Source of the DNA: Hemileia vastatrix
Taxonomy: Eukaryota; Basidiomycota; Pucciniomycetes; Pucciniales; Zaghouaniaceae
Assembly: GCA_030280995.1 (NCBI GenBank)
Contig: JASXTE010000001.1
Location: 4,985,501-5,049,500 of the forward strand
Length of the DNA stretch: 64,000 nt
Direction: 5' to 3'
Part shown: positions 22,767 through 35,074 of the stretch, in pieces
How the letters are laid out: every line of letters begins with the position of its first letter
How positions within the stretch are numbered: position 1 is the stretch's first letter
Position numbers and translations under genes: made by a program
The notes under the pieces: generated by a model
Told to the model about the DNA's origin: nothing
Seen by the model: the letters and a program-made list of their open reading frames with translations, nothing else
Database searches by the model: none

Positions 22767-25700
22767 ATGTCGCGCTTCGGCCCCTCCGCTCCTTCTGATG
22801 CTCAATCTATAGGCTTTTCTGCTTATCAGCAGTCTGAACACAATCGCTTCCATCGTTCAAATCCTTCCTCCAGTTTCGCTCCAGATTCTTCTCCTCCTTC
22901 TCAACGTCCTGATGATTTCGATCTTTCTCGTGCAACTGCTAAAATTCATTATCTTAAAATCAATCTTTGGTTATATAATGGAAGAGGAAAGGATCCTAAT
23001 GGTCAGTGGTGTCGTTCATCATTTCCTTCTTTCCTTTTTTCCTTCAATTTTATTTACTTAATCTCTTTTTCTTAGATAACCTTCCCAGTCGCGGTAATCC
23101 TCGTGATAAACTCACTCGTCTCACTCGTCAGCAGTTCCAAGAATTGAGTACTGATGTCTACGATGAACTATGTCGTCGGATTGATTGTGATGAGAAAGAT
23201 CCTGTCGATCCGTCTCGTGCTGGTGGGTTCACTGTATCTTGATGGTCTTTTGCTTTCTAGTCATGATTCTTATTTGATATATAGTCTTATTTAATTGATC
23301 TGTGTACTTCTTATTTTTTTTTTTTTCTTAAAAAATAGCTCCTTACCTTGCTCCCCGCGAAGAATTTCATCCCAAACGGAATCAAGCTAGACAGAAACTA
23401 GCTACCCTTCCTCGTCCCAGGTTCAAGGATTTGGCCAGTGATGTCTTTTTTGAGTTAGAACGTCGACATCCTGAGTTCTTGGATCTTGATGTTGGTTGAT
23501 TTATTTGTACCTTGTCAAGGTTTTACATTATATTAGCGTTGCATCCTTTTTTAATGTTCCTTTTATTTTAGCCATCCGCTTCTTCCTCTACTAGGGATGC
23601 CCCAAGTCTTGGTGGTTCACCCTATAATTCTTCAAAACGATCAAACTATGAAACTTCCTCCATACTTAATAATCCCGTTAAAAACACCAATCATATCAGG
23701 AATAATTCCTCTCGAGGTCAGGGCGGCATCGCCACAGAAATGGTTGTTCCTGACAAGTCTACATTAGTTGTCGAATCGGACGATGAATTTGCTACTCATA
23801 ATAATTTATTACCAAATGATAGTGCGGACTATAAACCAGATGAATTCAAACCATCACATATGTACAATAAAAAATCTATTGATTCTAACCGAAGTAAAGG
23901 GTCGATAAATGAAGAAAATGGACGTCGGATCGCAATGATGCAAACTCAAATCAACAATTTGGAAAAAGATCTCCAGGATGCTCAAAGGCTTATTCAAGTA
24001 AAAAATGATGAGATTGGTAAACTTAAAGCCACTCAGGCCGATATAGAGGATCTACAAAGCATTATTGACACATTGAAATTGGTGAGTAGGCATGCTTAGC
24101 TTCCTGGTTCTGCCTTGTCTATTCATGTCGCTAGTTTATATGTATGACTGATATTGTTTTTTCATGCACTTCAGGAAAACAATCAGAATTCAGTATTACA
24201 AGAACAGCTTGAACGAGATCTAGAGGAAGAGCAGGCTTTACGGCTGCGTGAAAACCAGGCTTCACAAAACGAACTTGCGCGTTTGAAGACATTGCTCGCT
24301 GAAGCCACCGCAGCGGCTAATCAGTCTCGATCTTTATCAAGCAAGAATACTGACCCTATAGTGGACAAGCTTCGAGGAGAAATTAGTAAATTATTAAAAG
24401 AGCTTAGAGATATGCAACAACGACAGGAGGATCTTGTGAATGAGATTGAATCAAATCAGGATCAAATCGCAGCTCTTGAAGAAGCTGTTGAATCACATAA
24501 GAAGCGTTACGAGGCTGCGAAAACTGAGTTGCGAAATGTCAAACGTGGGTATTGTCTTTTGCTTGTTGTAATTATAGCGACCACCACCTTCTTACATGAT
24601 GGTTGTCTCTTTTAATATTTGTAGGAACATCGTCGTTATACGTTCCTCAGCCTTCATCTATCGAAGGGCATATGTCAGTTTCCGAAGATGGGGTCATTGC
24701 GGACATTCATTATACTGCGTTCTCAATTTCGATTGATGATCTGTTGCAAGCCGGAAGATCCAATGAATCTTCAAGAATTGTCTTAGCTGCTAGACAAGTG
24801 GTCAACTCCATAAGTCAAATTGACGATGACGTTCAAATTTTTGAATCAAATATTCCAGCAAGCTTTACAGCTGAAGATCAACATCGTCTGGAAGCACTAA
24901 AAGGCCGAATCAATGCGACATTAGCCAATCTCATCACTGCATCCAAAAATCATGCTACCAGTTATGGATTATCTCCTGTCTCTCTATTAGATGCGGCGGC
25001 TAGTCATCTCACGGCCACTACTCTAGAATTAGTGAAACTATTGGGAATGAGACCAGCAAGTGCGTTAGAAATTGATACTAATGCGTTTTCAGGACGTCAA
25101 AGAGACTCTCAATATGACGATTCTTTCCCCTCTATTCAACAGAAGCTTAGTAATAGCAGTCTTCATTCAGGAGGAAGTCTAGCTCCCCTTCGAATTGAGA
25201 AGTCTCGCAAAAAAGAGGATGATAATCAAGTCAAGTCATTTTTGTCGTTGCCTGCCGATCAAATTGAACGACAATCCGATCCAGGTGTGAAAAGTATGGG
25301 AAGAAGGAAGACACCTCTTGAAGAAGAATCTTATGCACGTGATGCCTTATTGGAAGCTCACCATGTCCTTAGTTCATCCAAGTACGATGATTTAACATCT
25401 CCTAGTGGAGTAGGGAGTAGTGGTTCAGATATAAGAAATCATCGAGATTCAAGCTCCAGTAGCTCAAATGCAGATAATGATAGAGTGTTTGATTCGCCCC
25501 CGCGTCAGGTGGCTCATCCTCATCATGGTTTCCCAGGATCTCATCCTGATTCAGCCCCTTCTTTTAGGCAAAATTTTGGTTTGAAATCGTTGAGTGAAGA
25601 GGAAGAACAAGAGAAAATGAAGGTAAGATTTGATTATCAACATGTAAAGTTGATCAGGTCCTTCCAAGTATATGTAGAGAAAGGTTAAATTAATTGATGT

Positions 25701-26069
25701 ATGATTGTTTTTATGGATATAATCATTCAGACCTATCTCGAAAAGCAAACCGAATTCATTGTGTCTTACATTCAATCACTGTTATCTGCCATTAGGGGCA
25801 ATTTGAACGATGGAGCAAGTCTCACTGAAAGCTTAGATAAAATCACGTCAACGATTTATGCCATTGTTAAAACAACACAAAATTCCCTACACTCCAACGC
25901 TCAATCGGATATCCCAAAGATATTAGATGACTTAACTAGTAATTGTGATAAATTGAGGAAGATGATGGAGATGGATCTTAGTGATGATCCAGCAGGTTTG
26001 GATAAACAAGTTAAACAAGCGTTGGCGGCAGCTAGTTTTGGAGTTGCTAAAGCTTTGAAGGAGTTGTGA
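22767..26069 (+). CDS. spa2: Spa2-like polarisome scaffold protein, 7 exons
   Basis: Scaffold that anchors formins and MAPK components at sites of polarised growth and hyphal tips. Exons: 22767-23001, 23076-23222, 23339-23490, 23572-24081, 24175-24544, 24625-25622 and 25731-26069. They sum to 2751 nt, giving 916 codons with every junction in phase and GT-AG borders. Two Spa2/GIT homology repeats are visible: residues ~82-112 (K-L-T-R-L-T ... F-Q-E-L-S-T-D-V-Y-D-E-L) and ~138-174 (K-L-A-T-L ... F-K-D-L-A-S-D-V-F-F-E-L). The V-V-P-D-K-S-T-L-V segment near residue 235 is also typical of Spa2. A long coiled coil follows in exons 4-5, then a C-terminal helical domain (exons 6-7). The start is chosen because upstream in-frame sequence lacks homology. 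It has no stops and keeps its CpGs, unlike the neighbouring transposons. Confidence 0.9.
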
Positions 26070-26936
26070 GTTATTTTTGTTACATTAAACGCAACTTGAT
26101 TGTTTGAGAATTTTTTATTTATTGTCCTACTTCTTTTTTGGGTGTATGTGTGTGAATACTTAGAAACTCGGCGATCGCTAGTGAAGTTTAGCGTGAAGAT
26201 GTCATTATCTATAGTCTTGAAGTATCTATTGTTATCTAATCTGTCTATCTCTGAGATTACACAAAGTTTATCTTTATTCGGTGATTTTTGTTTGATTAAA
26301 AGTGCTTTATTATCCTTTTGTGTTTTTTCCCCAAGCGTTTTGTGAGTGTTATTAGTAACGACAATGTTCTTTGAGTATTTAATCTGAGAGATTTAATACC
26401 ATGGTTTATATTTGTAAAGATATGATTGATTGGCTGGGTTATTTTTTAATGCTTTGTTTAGAAGATTTGAGTAAAGAAGTTGTTTTCATTACCTTTGCCA
26501 GACACAAGGATAGGACACCTTTCTTTTGATCATGAATCAGTGAATTTAAACCTTTGTAGTCTACTTATGAGGTGTAGTGTGCGTAAATTAGGCATTGTGA
26601 TGATAAGACGAAAAACAGAATGATAATTAGAAGAATAGTTATAGGGCATTAATCTGGCGACAACCTGGATTTGCTCCAACATCAACCTATCTTTCTAAAA
26701 ATAGTAATAAACCTGCATATTGGCTCAACTGTGCATTTAATTACTTCAATAATAGCCTAGCTTGCCAAATCATTTTACTTACGACTACTAACTATCTAGC
26801 ACTAACATTTGCAATAAAAAATAATGGCACTCTATAACCCTAACTTTGAAGAGGAGGAGTAACAATGAGTGAATGAAAACTTTGATTTATTTGAGGGATT
26901 GGTACTGCTTAAGGTGTGTGATGGGACAATACTTCT
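26070..26936. other. spa2 3' region and intergenic
   Basis: No gene is recognised. T-rich sequence just after the stop is a likely 3' UTR; the rest is AT-rich intergenic DNA up to the TIR element. Confidence 0.4.
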
Positions 26937-27733
26937 AAGGGCATCTACCTCTGTGTTGGTAAAAAATAAGTATATAATTGCATTTTACTTGGTCATTTCA
27001 TAATGAATTTCAATATTCAACTGCCCTATGAAGTATCTTTTACTAATAACCACATTAGGGGGTATCAATGTTCAGGGATCCGCAATTAGGGATCAGGAAT
27101 TTTTTTTTCCGGGATCAGACATTACAGCTAAGTCGGGAAAGCTTGCGGATTTTTTGCAAAAAAAAAAAAAAAAAAAAAAATTAGTGCGCAAAAAAAAGAT
27201 TTGCCACTAATTTTGACATGTGGTGACATGTCACGCAATCTCATTTCCCATGGTAGCTTTCCCTTTCAGCCTCCTTGTTTCTCGCTACCAACCCCCATTC
27301 TTGCCATTCTTGCCATTCTTGCCATTCCTGCCATTCCCCTCCATCTTTGTCTCCATCCCTGTTCTGGTGAGTTTTTCCCTTTTTTATTTTTTCTTTTTTT
27401 TATTCTTTCCATTATTTTTTAATATTTTAATATTTTTTATTTTTTGTCTTTCAATCGCAGGTGAGTTTTTCCTATTTTTTATTTCTATATCTCATTTTTT
27501 TTTCTTTTATCTTTTTTTTATTTGCTCTTTTTTTTTTTTTTTTTTTTTTCTCTTCTATATTTATTTTTATTTTCTCTTCTATATTAATTTTTTAATTTTT
27601 TGTCTTTCATATCGCAGGTGAGTTTTTCCTATTTTTTATTTCTATATCTCATTTTTTTTTATTTGAAAACTAATTTTTTTTTCTTTTATCTTTTTTTTAT
27701 TCGCTCTTTTTTATTTATTTTCTCTTCTAGATC

Positions 27734-28832
27734 ATGGGCTTTGTTAAATATGATCCTTCCTTTAAGCTCCAGGCTGTGGCAGCAGCACTCAAAGGTAGAA
27801 GTCTTGAAGACATCAGCATCATGTATGGCTGCAGTATTAGTGAGGACTCTATGTGTTGTTGGCTAAAACTCTACAAGTCAACCAAGGCTGTAGTTGCCAA
27901 TCCTGAGACGTATCTACGGCGTGGGCGTAATTTGATTTTGAATGGTGAACAGCAACAGTTTCTTGAAGAAACTCTACATGTCCACCCCGAATTTTATGTG
28001 GCTGATCTCCAGCAAGCACTCTACAATTGTCATCAAATTAAAGTTTCCATTGGTACTTTGAAAACAGAACTGCATACTCGCCTTCTATTATCAAAGAAGA
28101 ATACTCAAACGGTGAACCTGAGGCAAAGTGTTGAAAAAAGACTTGACTACATCTCGTACATTGCAAACTTTGATGCAAGCTGGCTTGTCTTTTGTGGTAA
28201 GTCTATTTTTTATTATTAGTTTTTTTTTAATATACTCTAACATGATCTCCTGGCAGATGAGTCAGGAATTGCTTGCGGTGGCCTCATGCACACTTGAGGT
28301 TGGGCCCCCATTGGTCGACAAACTCCTCATGTCCCACACTCATTTTCCACCTACTGTTTTAACCTGATACCTGCAATTTCCCTTAAAGGTCTAGTTGCTT
28401 TCATGGTGCAACCAGAGACTGTCTCACAATTTGATTTTGAGTTCTACCTTGAACATATTTTAGTAAGTATTTTTTGTGGTGTTTTTTTTTTTTGGATGTG
28501 GTGCTGATCTGCAAAACAAGTTGCCAATGATGAACCCATTTCCTGGCCCAAACAGCATCCTTGTAATTGATAATGCCTCTATTCATCACAAGGGTCAAAT
28601 TGCAGAAATCTTTCAAGCTGCTGGATGTCTTCTAATATATCTACCTCCATATTCCCCAGACTTAAACCCAATTGAGAAAGCTTTTGCTATACTTAAATTT
28701 AATTTACGGAGTTATGCAATGTTAGGACAAAACAAAGATGATGCTGAAATAATAGATGATTATGTAAACATCTTATTCACAGCTCCCTTGATGAAGAAAC
28801 TTTTTAAAGGTTGTGGTTACATAAATGATTGA
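27734..28832 (+). pseudogene. Tc1/IS630-type DDE transposase (copy 2), 3 exons
   Basis: Exon 1 from ATG 27734 to 28196 holds paired helix-turn-helix-like sequence (F-V-K-Y-D-P ... D-I-S-I-M-Y-G-C). Intron 28197-28256 (GTAAGT...GGCAG) joins in phase, creating the first catalytic Asp in D-E-S-G. Exon 2 is 28257-28462. A second intron (GTAAGT at 28463, acceptor CAAG at 28520) leads to exon 3 with V-I-D-N-A-S-I-H-H (second Asp) and S-P-D-L-N-P-I-E (third acid, Glu). One in-frame TGA at 28295-28297 follows T and fits TCGA->TTGA; otherwise the gene is open end to end. It converges with the accessory gene. The close parallel to copy 1 supports the gene model. Confidence 0.8.
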
Positions 28833-29427
28833 TTAGTGGATCCTATTTATTGCTTGATTTGAAATGAAATTAATTTTATGCTAAAAAAATTTAAATTCAA
28901 AATTTTCTTTGAAATGAAATTAATTTTACGCTAAAAAAATTTAAATCCCAAAAAAATTGATAGAGTACTGAGAGTTATACATGTGTGTATTAATCACATG
29001 TTGTGAGTTTTGTTAAGATCACTCAACTCATTTGTTTTATCCTCATAAATTTCATAATGTCATAAAAAATACTGTTATCTTTTATTTTGGATTGTTTGAA
29101 ACGTCAAACTCATTTCTTTATTTTGTGTATCTAAAATCAAAGTAATTTCATTTCTTTATAAAAAACCTTTGTGTATGTCATCTATCAATAATTTAATTAT
29201 TTAATAATATTGTTTATATTTTTTCTTGTATATTTTTTTGTAGTTTAAAAATTTTATTTAATTTTTATTTATATTTTTTTTGTGAAGTATATATATATTT
29301 TTTTTGAATCTTTATTCCTAGTTGAAAAATATATATATTAATTTTTTTTATTATAAAGACAAAACAGTTATATATTCAAATCATTATTGGTACCTGCCTC
29401 TAATTCATTGGCTAGTTTTTCTTCATT
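28833..29427. other. Spacer between convergent genes of Tc1-like copy 2
   Basis: AT-rich, with a short direct duplication (GAAATGAAATTAATTTTA at about 28861 and 28912). No gene. Confidence 0.5.
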
Positions 29428-31167
29428 TCACAAGAAAGAAAACCTGATAGTTGATAGGACCATTGATATTGCTGAAGCACGAGGTATACCAGCTTGGATA
29501 AGTTCTTCAGGTGGAAAATTTTTAAAAAAACTCCAATGAGTTATACCTAAATTATCAAGAGCGATTTGGATTTCAGGCTTGTCGGGATTAACTTTTGCAT
29601 ACCTAAGATATTCGGCCATTGAGGTTTCATCATCTTCATCATTATGGCTACCCAAATTGTTCACAAAAGAGCTTGGGACATGAGTTATATGTGTAGAAGA
29701 CATGGGGCAGTTTAAATGGCAGATTTTACGGAAGTTTTGTGCACAACACAATGCAGAGTGTGGACACAATTGAGAATTTTGATTTTCTGTTAATTGATGA
29801 GTGTTCAAAGACTGATATCTGTGAGGTGGTGTATAATGAAAGTATGAACGGCGAGACCTATGCGAATGATAAGTACAGTGTTGTGGAGAGAAATCATAAC
29901 TACTGTAAATCGAACTGGATGAGGTAGGAGTTTGTTGGTGTCTCCTTCTAGAATGTTTGAGGAATGAGCAACCACTCCGTGACTGGCGAGGCCTACGCCT
30001 TGATGTTGAAGGTGAAGGGCTTGGAGGGGGAGATAATTGTCTGAACTTGTGGGTGAAAGAAAAAAAAGGAGTTTGGGGGGGATTATACTTGTTGACCTCT
30101 CCAGGATTTGCAACCTAAAAAAAATAAAATCAAAACAAAACAAAAAGTGAGTGAAAATAGAAAAAAAGATACACACCATTGCACGAGCCCATTGGGCTGC
30201 TCGTTGAACTGTTAGTAAAAAGTACTCTTTTGAATTTTGAGGATTTAAACAACACCTCACATCGGTCTGACATGTGAGATCTGGGCAGAATTTGTGAGTT
30301 TCCAGAATCAGGCACAGATTATCATGGTAAGTTTTAGATTCTTGTGCCTTTGAAGTGAGATTTTGCCTGTCAGGATTGTCATTCTGTTCCAGATTACTAA
30401 TAATACGATCATGCTACCAAAGCCAAATAATCAATAACTAAATAGAAAAAAAAAACAAAAATGAAAAAATATATAAAACAACTTACATTATTTTCAGGTT
30501 TACTATCCTTTTGGAAAAGTCTCAGCACAATTTTTCGGTTTGGAGGGTTATTTTTAATCTCTCAAATAAATTGATCAAATAATCCAGGCATTCCCAGATG
30601 CTTTTTTTGACTTGCAGCAAACTCTGAGTTGTGAAGGATAGAGATATACCAAGTAATTTGTTCCTCTGAATCTGCTTGTCTCATAAATTTGGCCAATTTT
30701 TTAGTTATGCCATTGTGAATTGCCAATAAAGCTTCCTGCTTGAAATCTACAACTTTGTCATGTGTAGTCGGCCACTCAAACATTATTCGATCAGTTACCA
30801 AAGCCACCTTAGAATCAGGAGGGGGTTGTTTTTGCTTCTTTGAACTTGGTTGAAGGTGGGTTTTTGGTAAGTACAAGGTGTATTCAACATGAATCCTAAC
30901 ACTTGAGTGGTATGTTGGGTGAGAAAAAGGATTACCGGGACCATGAGTTCCAACAGAATCGAGAGTTGGAGGCATATCCTCATTCTGTGATAAATGAGTT
31001 CCTTGAATTGAAGCTGCAGGGGTTGATACCTCAGTATCTGGAAGCAAGGGGAAATATGATGGAGTATAAGAAAAATGAGGGTTCGGATTCCCAACACCTA
31101 GTGCAGAGTTATGAGGGGTTATTCCAGGATTGGGAGGACCAAGGATATCGTGAAAATCTATTATCAT
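29428..31167 (-). pseudogene. Accessory gene of Tc1-like element (copy 2)
   Basis: The minus-strand reading starts at ATG 31167. A proline-rich N-terminus is followed by F-E-W ... D-F-K ... W-Y, which aligns with the block at 10812-10970 of copy 1. An in-frame TGA at 30564-30562 preceded by T (TCGA->TTGA type) interrupts it. A GTAAGT donor near 30486 ends this exon, and downstream exons carry C-L-N-P-Q-N-S-K-E-Y and a Ser/Arg-rich stretch. The final segment 29808-29428 holds E-Y-L-R-Y-A-K-V-N ... L-G-I-T-H-W-S-F-F, the SAM-like C-terminus. The repeated occurrence beside the transposase suggests a co-evolved second protein, possibly for DNA binding or oligomerisation. Function is unproven. Confidence 0.6.
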
Positions 31168-31189
31168 TCCCTATCAAAATATGAATGAA

Positions 31190-31683
31190 AGTTAGTTTTC
31201 AATTAAAAAACAAAAGAGATATTGAAAAAAAATGATAAAAACTTACCTGTGATATAGAAGAGAAAATAAAAAAAAAGAGTGAATAAAAAAAAGATAAAAG
31301 AAAAAAAAATAATTTTCAAATAAAAAAATGAGATATAGAAATAAAAAATAGGAAAAACTCACCTGCGATTGACAGACAGAAAATAAAAATATTAAAATAT
31401 TAAAAAAATAATGGAAAGAATAAAAAAAATAAAAAATAAAAAAGGGAAAAACTCACCAGAACAGGGATGGAGACAAAGATGGAGGGGAATGGCAGGAATG
31501 GCAAGAATGGAAAGAATGGGGGTTGGTAGCGAGAAACTAGGAGGCTGAAAGGGAAAGCTACCATGGGAAATGAGATTGTGTGACATGTTGCCACATGTCA
31601 AAATTAGCAGCAAATCTTTTTTTTGTGCACTAAATTTTTTTTTTTTTTTTGCAAAAAATCTGCAAGCTTTCCTGACTTAGCTG
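31190..31683 (-). repeat. Right long TIR of Tc1-like copy 2
   Basis: Inverse of the left arm starting at 27125, including the GCAGGTGAGTTTTTCC-type segment and AATGGCAAGAATGG units. Confidence 0.75.
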
Positions 31684-31997
31684 TATTAATTGTGGAAGAT
31701 TCTTATCCACTAGCCCTGGGGCTAGTGGATAAGGAATCCACAATAATGCATTATCCCGCCTCTTATACCCCAATTTACATTCCTAATTCCTGATCCCAAA
31801 CTCATCTCATCCATGATGGATTTGCAAGAAAGTCACATGACTCATAATTGCTGATGCCATCCTTTAGTCTTTCCTCACTCTATGCTACTTAACTTTGGTG
31901 GCAAACACATAAGTTTTTTTTCTATCTACACACCCCAACTGCACAATTGGTGGTGAATTCCCACTTCCCTCATCACATAACCCTTCCATAGGCAACA

Positions 31998-33011
31998 ATG
32001 AAACACCTCTCTACTAGGAAGCTACTTCACTCCACTATTAATGCCATCATTTTACTTTAAGTTCTCTACTATAAATCTGACTCTGATTTGGAAGATTCCT
32101 TAGCCTATTTGTGTTTTCTTTCCAAAAAGCATTACCTCATTTCCAGGGGGCCAAATCTTTATCATGATCCCCGATATGATCTCCACTCCATTCTCAAAAT
32201 TCCCCAACTAACCTTCACTCAGCTATTTAGAACTTCACCCAATTCTTTCTTCAAACTTTATCAACTCATCTCTGAACATCCTATCTTTCATAAAAATTCC
32301 CATAACAAACAGTGTAATCCTGCCATTCAGCTTGCTGTTGCACTATGTTGCTTTGGCTCAAATGGAAATGGTGCTGCTGTAAGACATTTGGATAATCTCT
32401 TTAACATAGGATATGGTACCCTGATATTATACACCAAGTGCTGTATGATTGCTATCCTTTCCCTCAAGTCTCAAACACTTGCTTGGCCAACTCCATAACA
32501 GAAACTTGAATCCTCTTAAGTAATGCAAGCTGAAGGTTTGCCTGGCTGTGTAGGATATGTTGATGGCACAACTATACCTTTGAGTCAAAAGCCTGCTCAT
32601 GATGGCAACCATTATTTTTATCACAAAAAAAGGTTTCTTCAAAATCTTCTCCAATTTCTCATCCTTCATAAACTAACTTTTTATCTTCTTTCTAGATACT
32701 CTATTGCCGTTCAACTTGTATGCAATGTCAATAAAAAATTTATTGCTTTTCATAGTGGCTTCCCTGGATCATGTCATGACTCTTCTGTCTTCCAAAGAAA
32801 GAGGATTTCTCAAACCCCTGACTCATACTTTGACAAATCTCAGTACCTCCTTGCAGACTCAGCATATGCAAGTGGAAAGTACATTATACCTGCTTTCTGT
32901 GGTGCAACCTTAGAAAATGACCCCAAAACTAAATTTAATTATCACCTTACCCAATCAAGAGTACTAATTGAACATGCTATAGGTATTTTAAAGGGACAAT
33001 TTTCTAGTCTT
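31998..33011 (+). pseudogene. PIF/Harbinger (DDE_Tnp_4) transposase of element A, 5' part
   Basis: ATG 31998 opens a sequence (M-K-H-L-S-T-R-K) also recognisable, degraded, in copy C. The helical N-terminal region ends near 32460. The catalytic core has G-Y-V-D-G-T (about 32560), L-A-D-S-A-Y-A (about 32850) and L-I-E-H-A-I-G (about 32970), giving the D, D and E. An internal intron is likely at about 32631-32696 (GTTTCT...TTTCTAG), rejoining Y-H-K-K-R to Y-S-I-A-V-Q. Stops at about 32058, 32498 and 32519 inactivate it. The gene is cut at 33011 by the Ty3/gypsy LTR and resumes at 41472. Confidence 0.8.
33007..33011. repeat. 5-bp target duplication GTCTT (left)
   Basis: It is repeated at 41472-41476, directly after the 3' LTR. 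Both copies lie within the transposase codons for S-L. Confidence 0.9.
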
Positions 33012-33817
33012 TGTCACACGCCACGTGACACTTGAGGCAAAAGCAGCTCATTAAATCAATAATACAGAGGTCTAAATCCATACTTGAAGCGCAGAAAGCA
33101 ATTCTCCATAGCAACTGTGACTTTCCTTTGTGTACTCGCTATTCAACCGCACTAGTCTAAACTCTAAATCTAAATTAGTCAATATCTCAATAGTGTGTCT
33201 CAGTCTTTTCTTCAATAAGCAACACACAGCGCAATAGTCAGTGTAATGGTGCACTAAAGGGATTATTAAATGTCTGTGAATTATTAAAAGGGGTAGTGAG
33301 CATGGACGGAATGGATAGTGGAGGATTAAAGGGTTAACAGATGTTAGTGAGGAGGTTCCAAGTGTAATGGATGTATTTTTAATGGTCTGTGGTGTGTGAA
33401 ATAGTGGATGGGTATGAGGTCAATGCGAGGAGGAGTAAAGGATAAAAAAGGGGTTGGGATTTTGGTTCGATATTCTTTAGAATTAAATTATAAAACATAT
33501 TTATAGTTAATAGTGGTAAAAGCTTTAAGTTAAATCATTATTATTGTATCTTTCTTTATTTTCTCAATAATCATTTCTAAATCCTAAATCTTTGATTGTT
33601 GAGTTTCCAACCCTTTGTGAGATCTTAAGAATTTTAATATTACCCTTAAATTATATTAGAATCCTTCTCGAACATAACTCGAAGCAGCAGTTCTTCCTTC
33701 AAGTCATCTTTGAATCACTTCCTCGAATCATTCCTCTGTGCTTTGAAGAAGTCTCTAAAACTCCTCATCTCACTTACAGGAACATCCTCGACCTTGTGCG
33801 TAGGTCGTCCGGTGACA
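33012..33817 (+). repeat. 5' LTR of chromovirus 1
   Basis: Begins TGTCACACGCCACGTGAC and ends GGTGACA. It contains a 28-bp segment missing from the 3' LTR, and its TATA-like box is altered. Confidence 0.9.
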
Positions 33818-34097
33818 GTATAATTTAATTCTCCGTAGTTCTCATTCTTTGCACTACTACGTCCCTTTTCAGGTGTTTTCTCTAAATTCTTAAAATGGCA
33901 CCTGTTCAACGCACTCCTCCTATGGGTGCTACTACTAGAGCTCGTGCCAGAGGCAGGCCAACAGCCACACGGCCTGTTTCCTGCACTCACTCCTTGGAGC
34001 CACTCGACCTTAGGGAACGGCAACATTCAGTCCAATCTGTAGAAGACATTCCACAAGATTTTGATGACTCTAGTGATATGAAGAAGGAGAGGATACA

Positions 34098-35074
34098 ATG
34101 CAAGAGGCACCATCCGCCCCTGCTAATCACCCTTCTGGTCAACCTTCAGAACCTGGACCATCTAATACTCTGGAATATTTCGTGAGACTTTTCATGAAGA
34201 CCCTTTCAAATTCAACGTCTTCAGAGAGATCTAAATTCAAAACTCCTTCTATGAAATCTCCTGATAAATTCAATGGAGAACATCCAGACAGATTGCGGCC
34301 CTTCTTGCAAACCTGCAAGCTCCTGTTACATAATGACCCTCGAACCTTCAATAACGACCAATCGAAGGTTGTTTACACTTCTTCATTCCTAGCCGGAAAA
34401 GCAGCAAGATGGTTCAAACCCTATCTTCTCATGCTCTCTTCGACCGAAACCCACTTACTTATTAATAACTGGGAAAAGTTCAAAGACCAACTCTTCACGT
34501 TGTTCGGTGACCCTAATGAAACAGACAATGCAGAAATTGAACTTGATTTTCTTTGCATGAGTGATAATGGTAAAGCCTCTGAATATATCTCAAATTTCAG
34601 AGCACTTCAAAATCGATTAGGTTGGAATGATGCTTCCCTCAAGTATCATTTCAAAATAGGACTTCCTTCGAGGATTCTGGATCAATTAAATCTTCACGGT
34701 CAGAAGATGACTACTTTAACAGATTTAATGGATTAAACCCTCGAACTCAACCGCGTTTACCAAGGATGACTTCAACATCGTCGATACGCCAACAAATCTC
34801 AAGGCCTAAATTTTAAATAGGGACCTTCTTCACACCCACAGACAACTTAATCCTCCTTGACTCAATCCAAACCTAACAAGGGAAAGGACAAACCTTGACC
34901 AAAAAGCTTGACCCCAGGTGATATCTGTAAAGTACTGGATCCTAAAGGGGAACTTAAAGAAGCTGAGAGGAAGAGGCGAGCAGATAATGGGTTATGTATG
35001 TATTGTGGGGGTAAGCACAAGCTGGAAGATTGTGTAAAATTGAAGGAAAGAGAAGGTACTTGTTCGAAGTCAAA
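34098..35074 (+). pseudogene. gag: Gag of chromovirus 1
   Basis: Structural capsid protein. ATG 34098 opens 212 codons with the retrotransposon gag core (K-F-N-G-E-H-P ... K-A-A-R-W-F-K ... F-G-D-P-N). In the same frame, after stops at 34734 (TAA), 34764 (TGA) and about 34818, a zinc knuckle C-x2-C-x3-H-x4-C occurs at about 34995-35035, one residue tighter than the common C-x2-C-x4-H-x4-C. The frame ends with TAG near 35072. The stops fit C->T changes (CAA->TAA, CGA->TGA). Nucleocapsid and protease are separated by a frame change. Confidence 0.8.

Larger units (their letters stand above)
27125..31683 (+). mobile_element. Tc1/mariner-like element, copy 2, TA target duplication
   Basis: Starts CAGCTAAGTCGGGAAAGCTT and ends with its inverse (AAGCTTTCCTGACTTAGCTG) at 31683, with TA at 27123-27124 and 31684-31685. 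The long TIRs run about 27125-27725 and 31190-31683; the left one contains an internal ~150-bp duplication (27450-27540 and 27600-27680). It carries a transposase (+) and a convergent accessory gene (-). It sits 68 bp inside the left end of element A. Confidence 0.85.

Noticed and set aside
27220..27866. Hydrophobic frames in the left TIR of Tc1-like copy 2
   Set aside because: They are low-complexity T-rich TIR sequence, matched inversely near 31392-31613.
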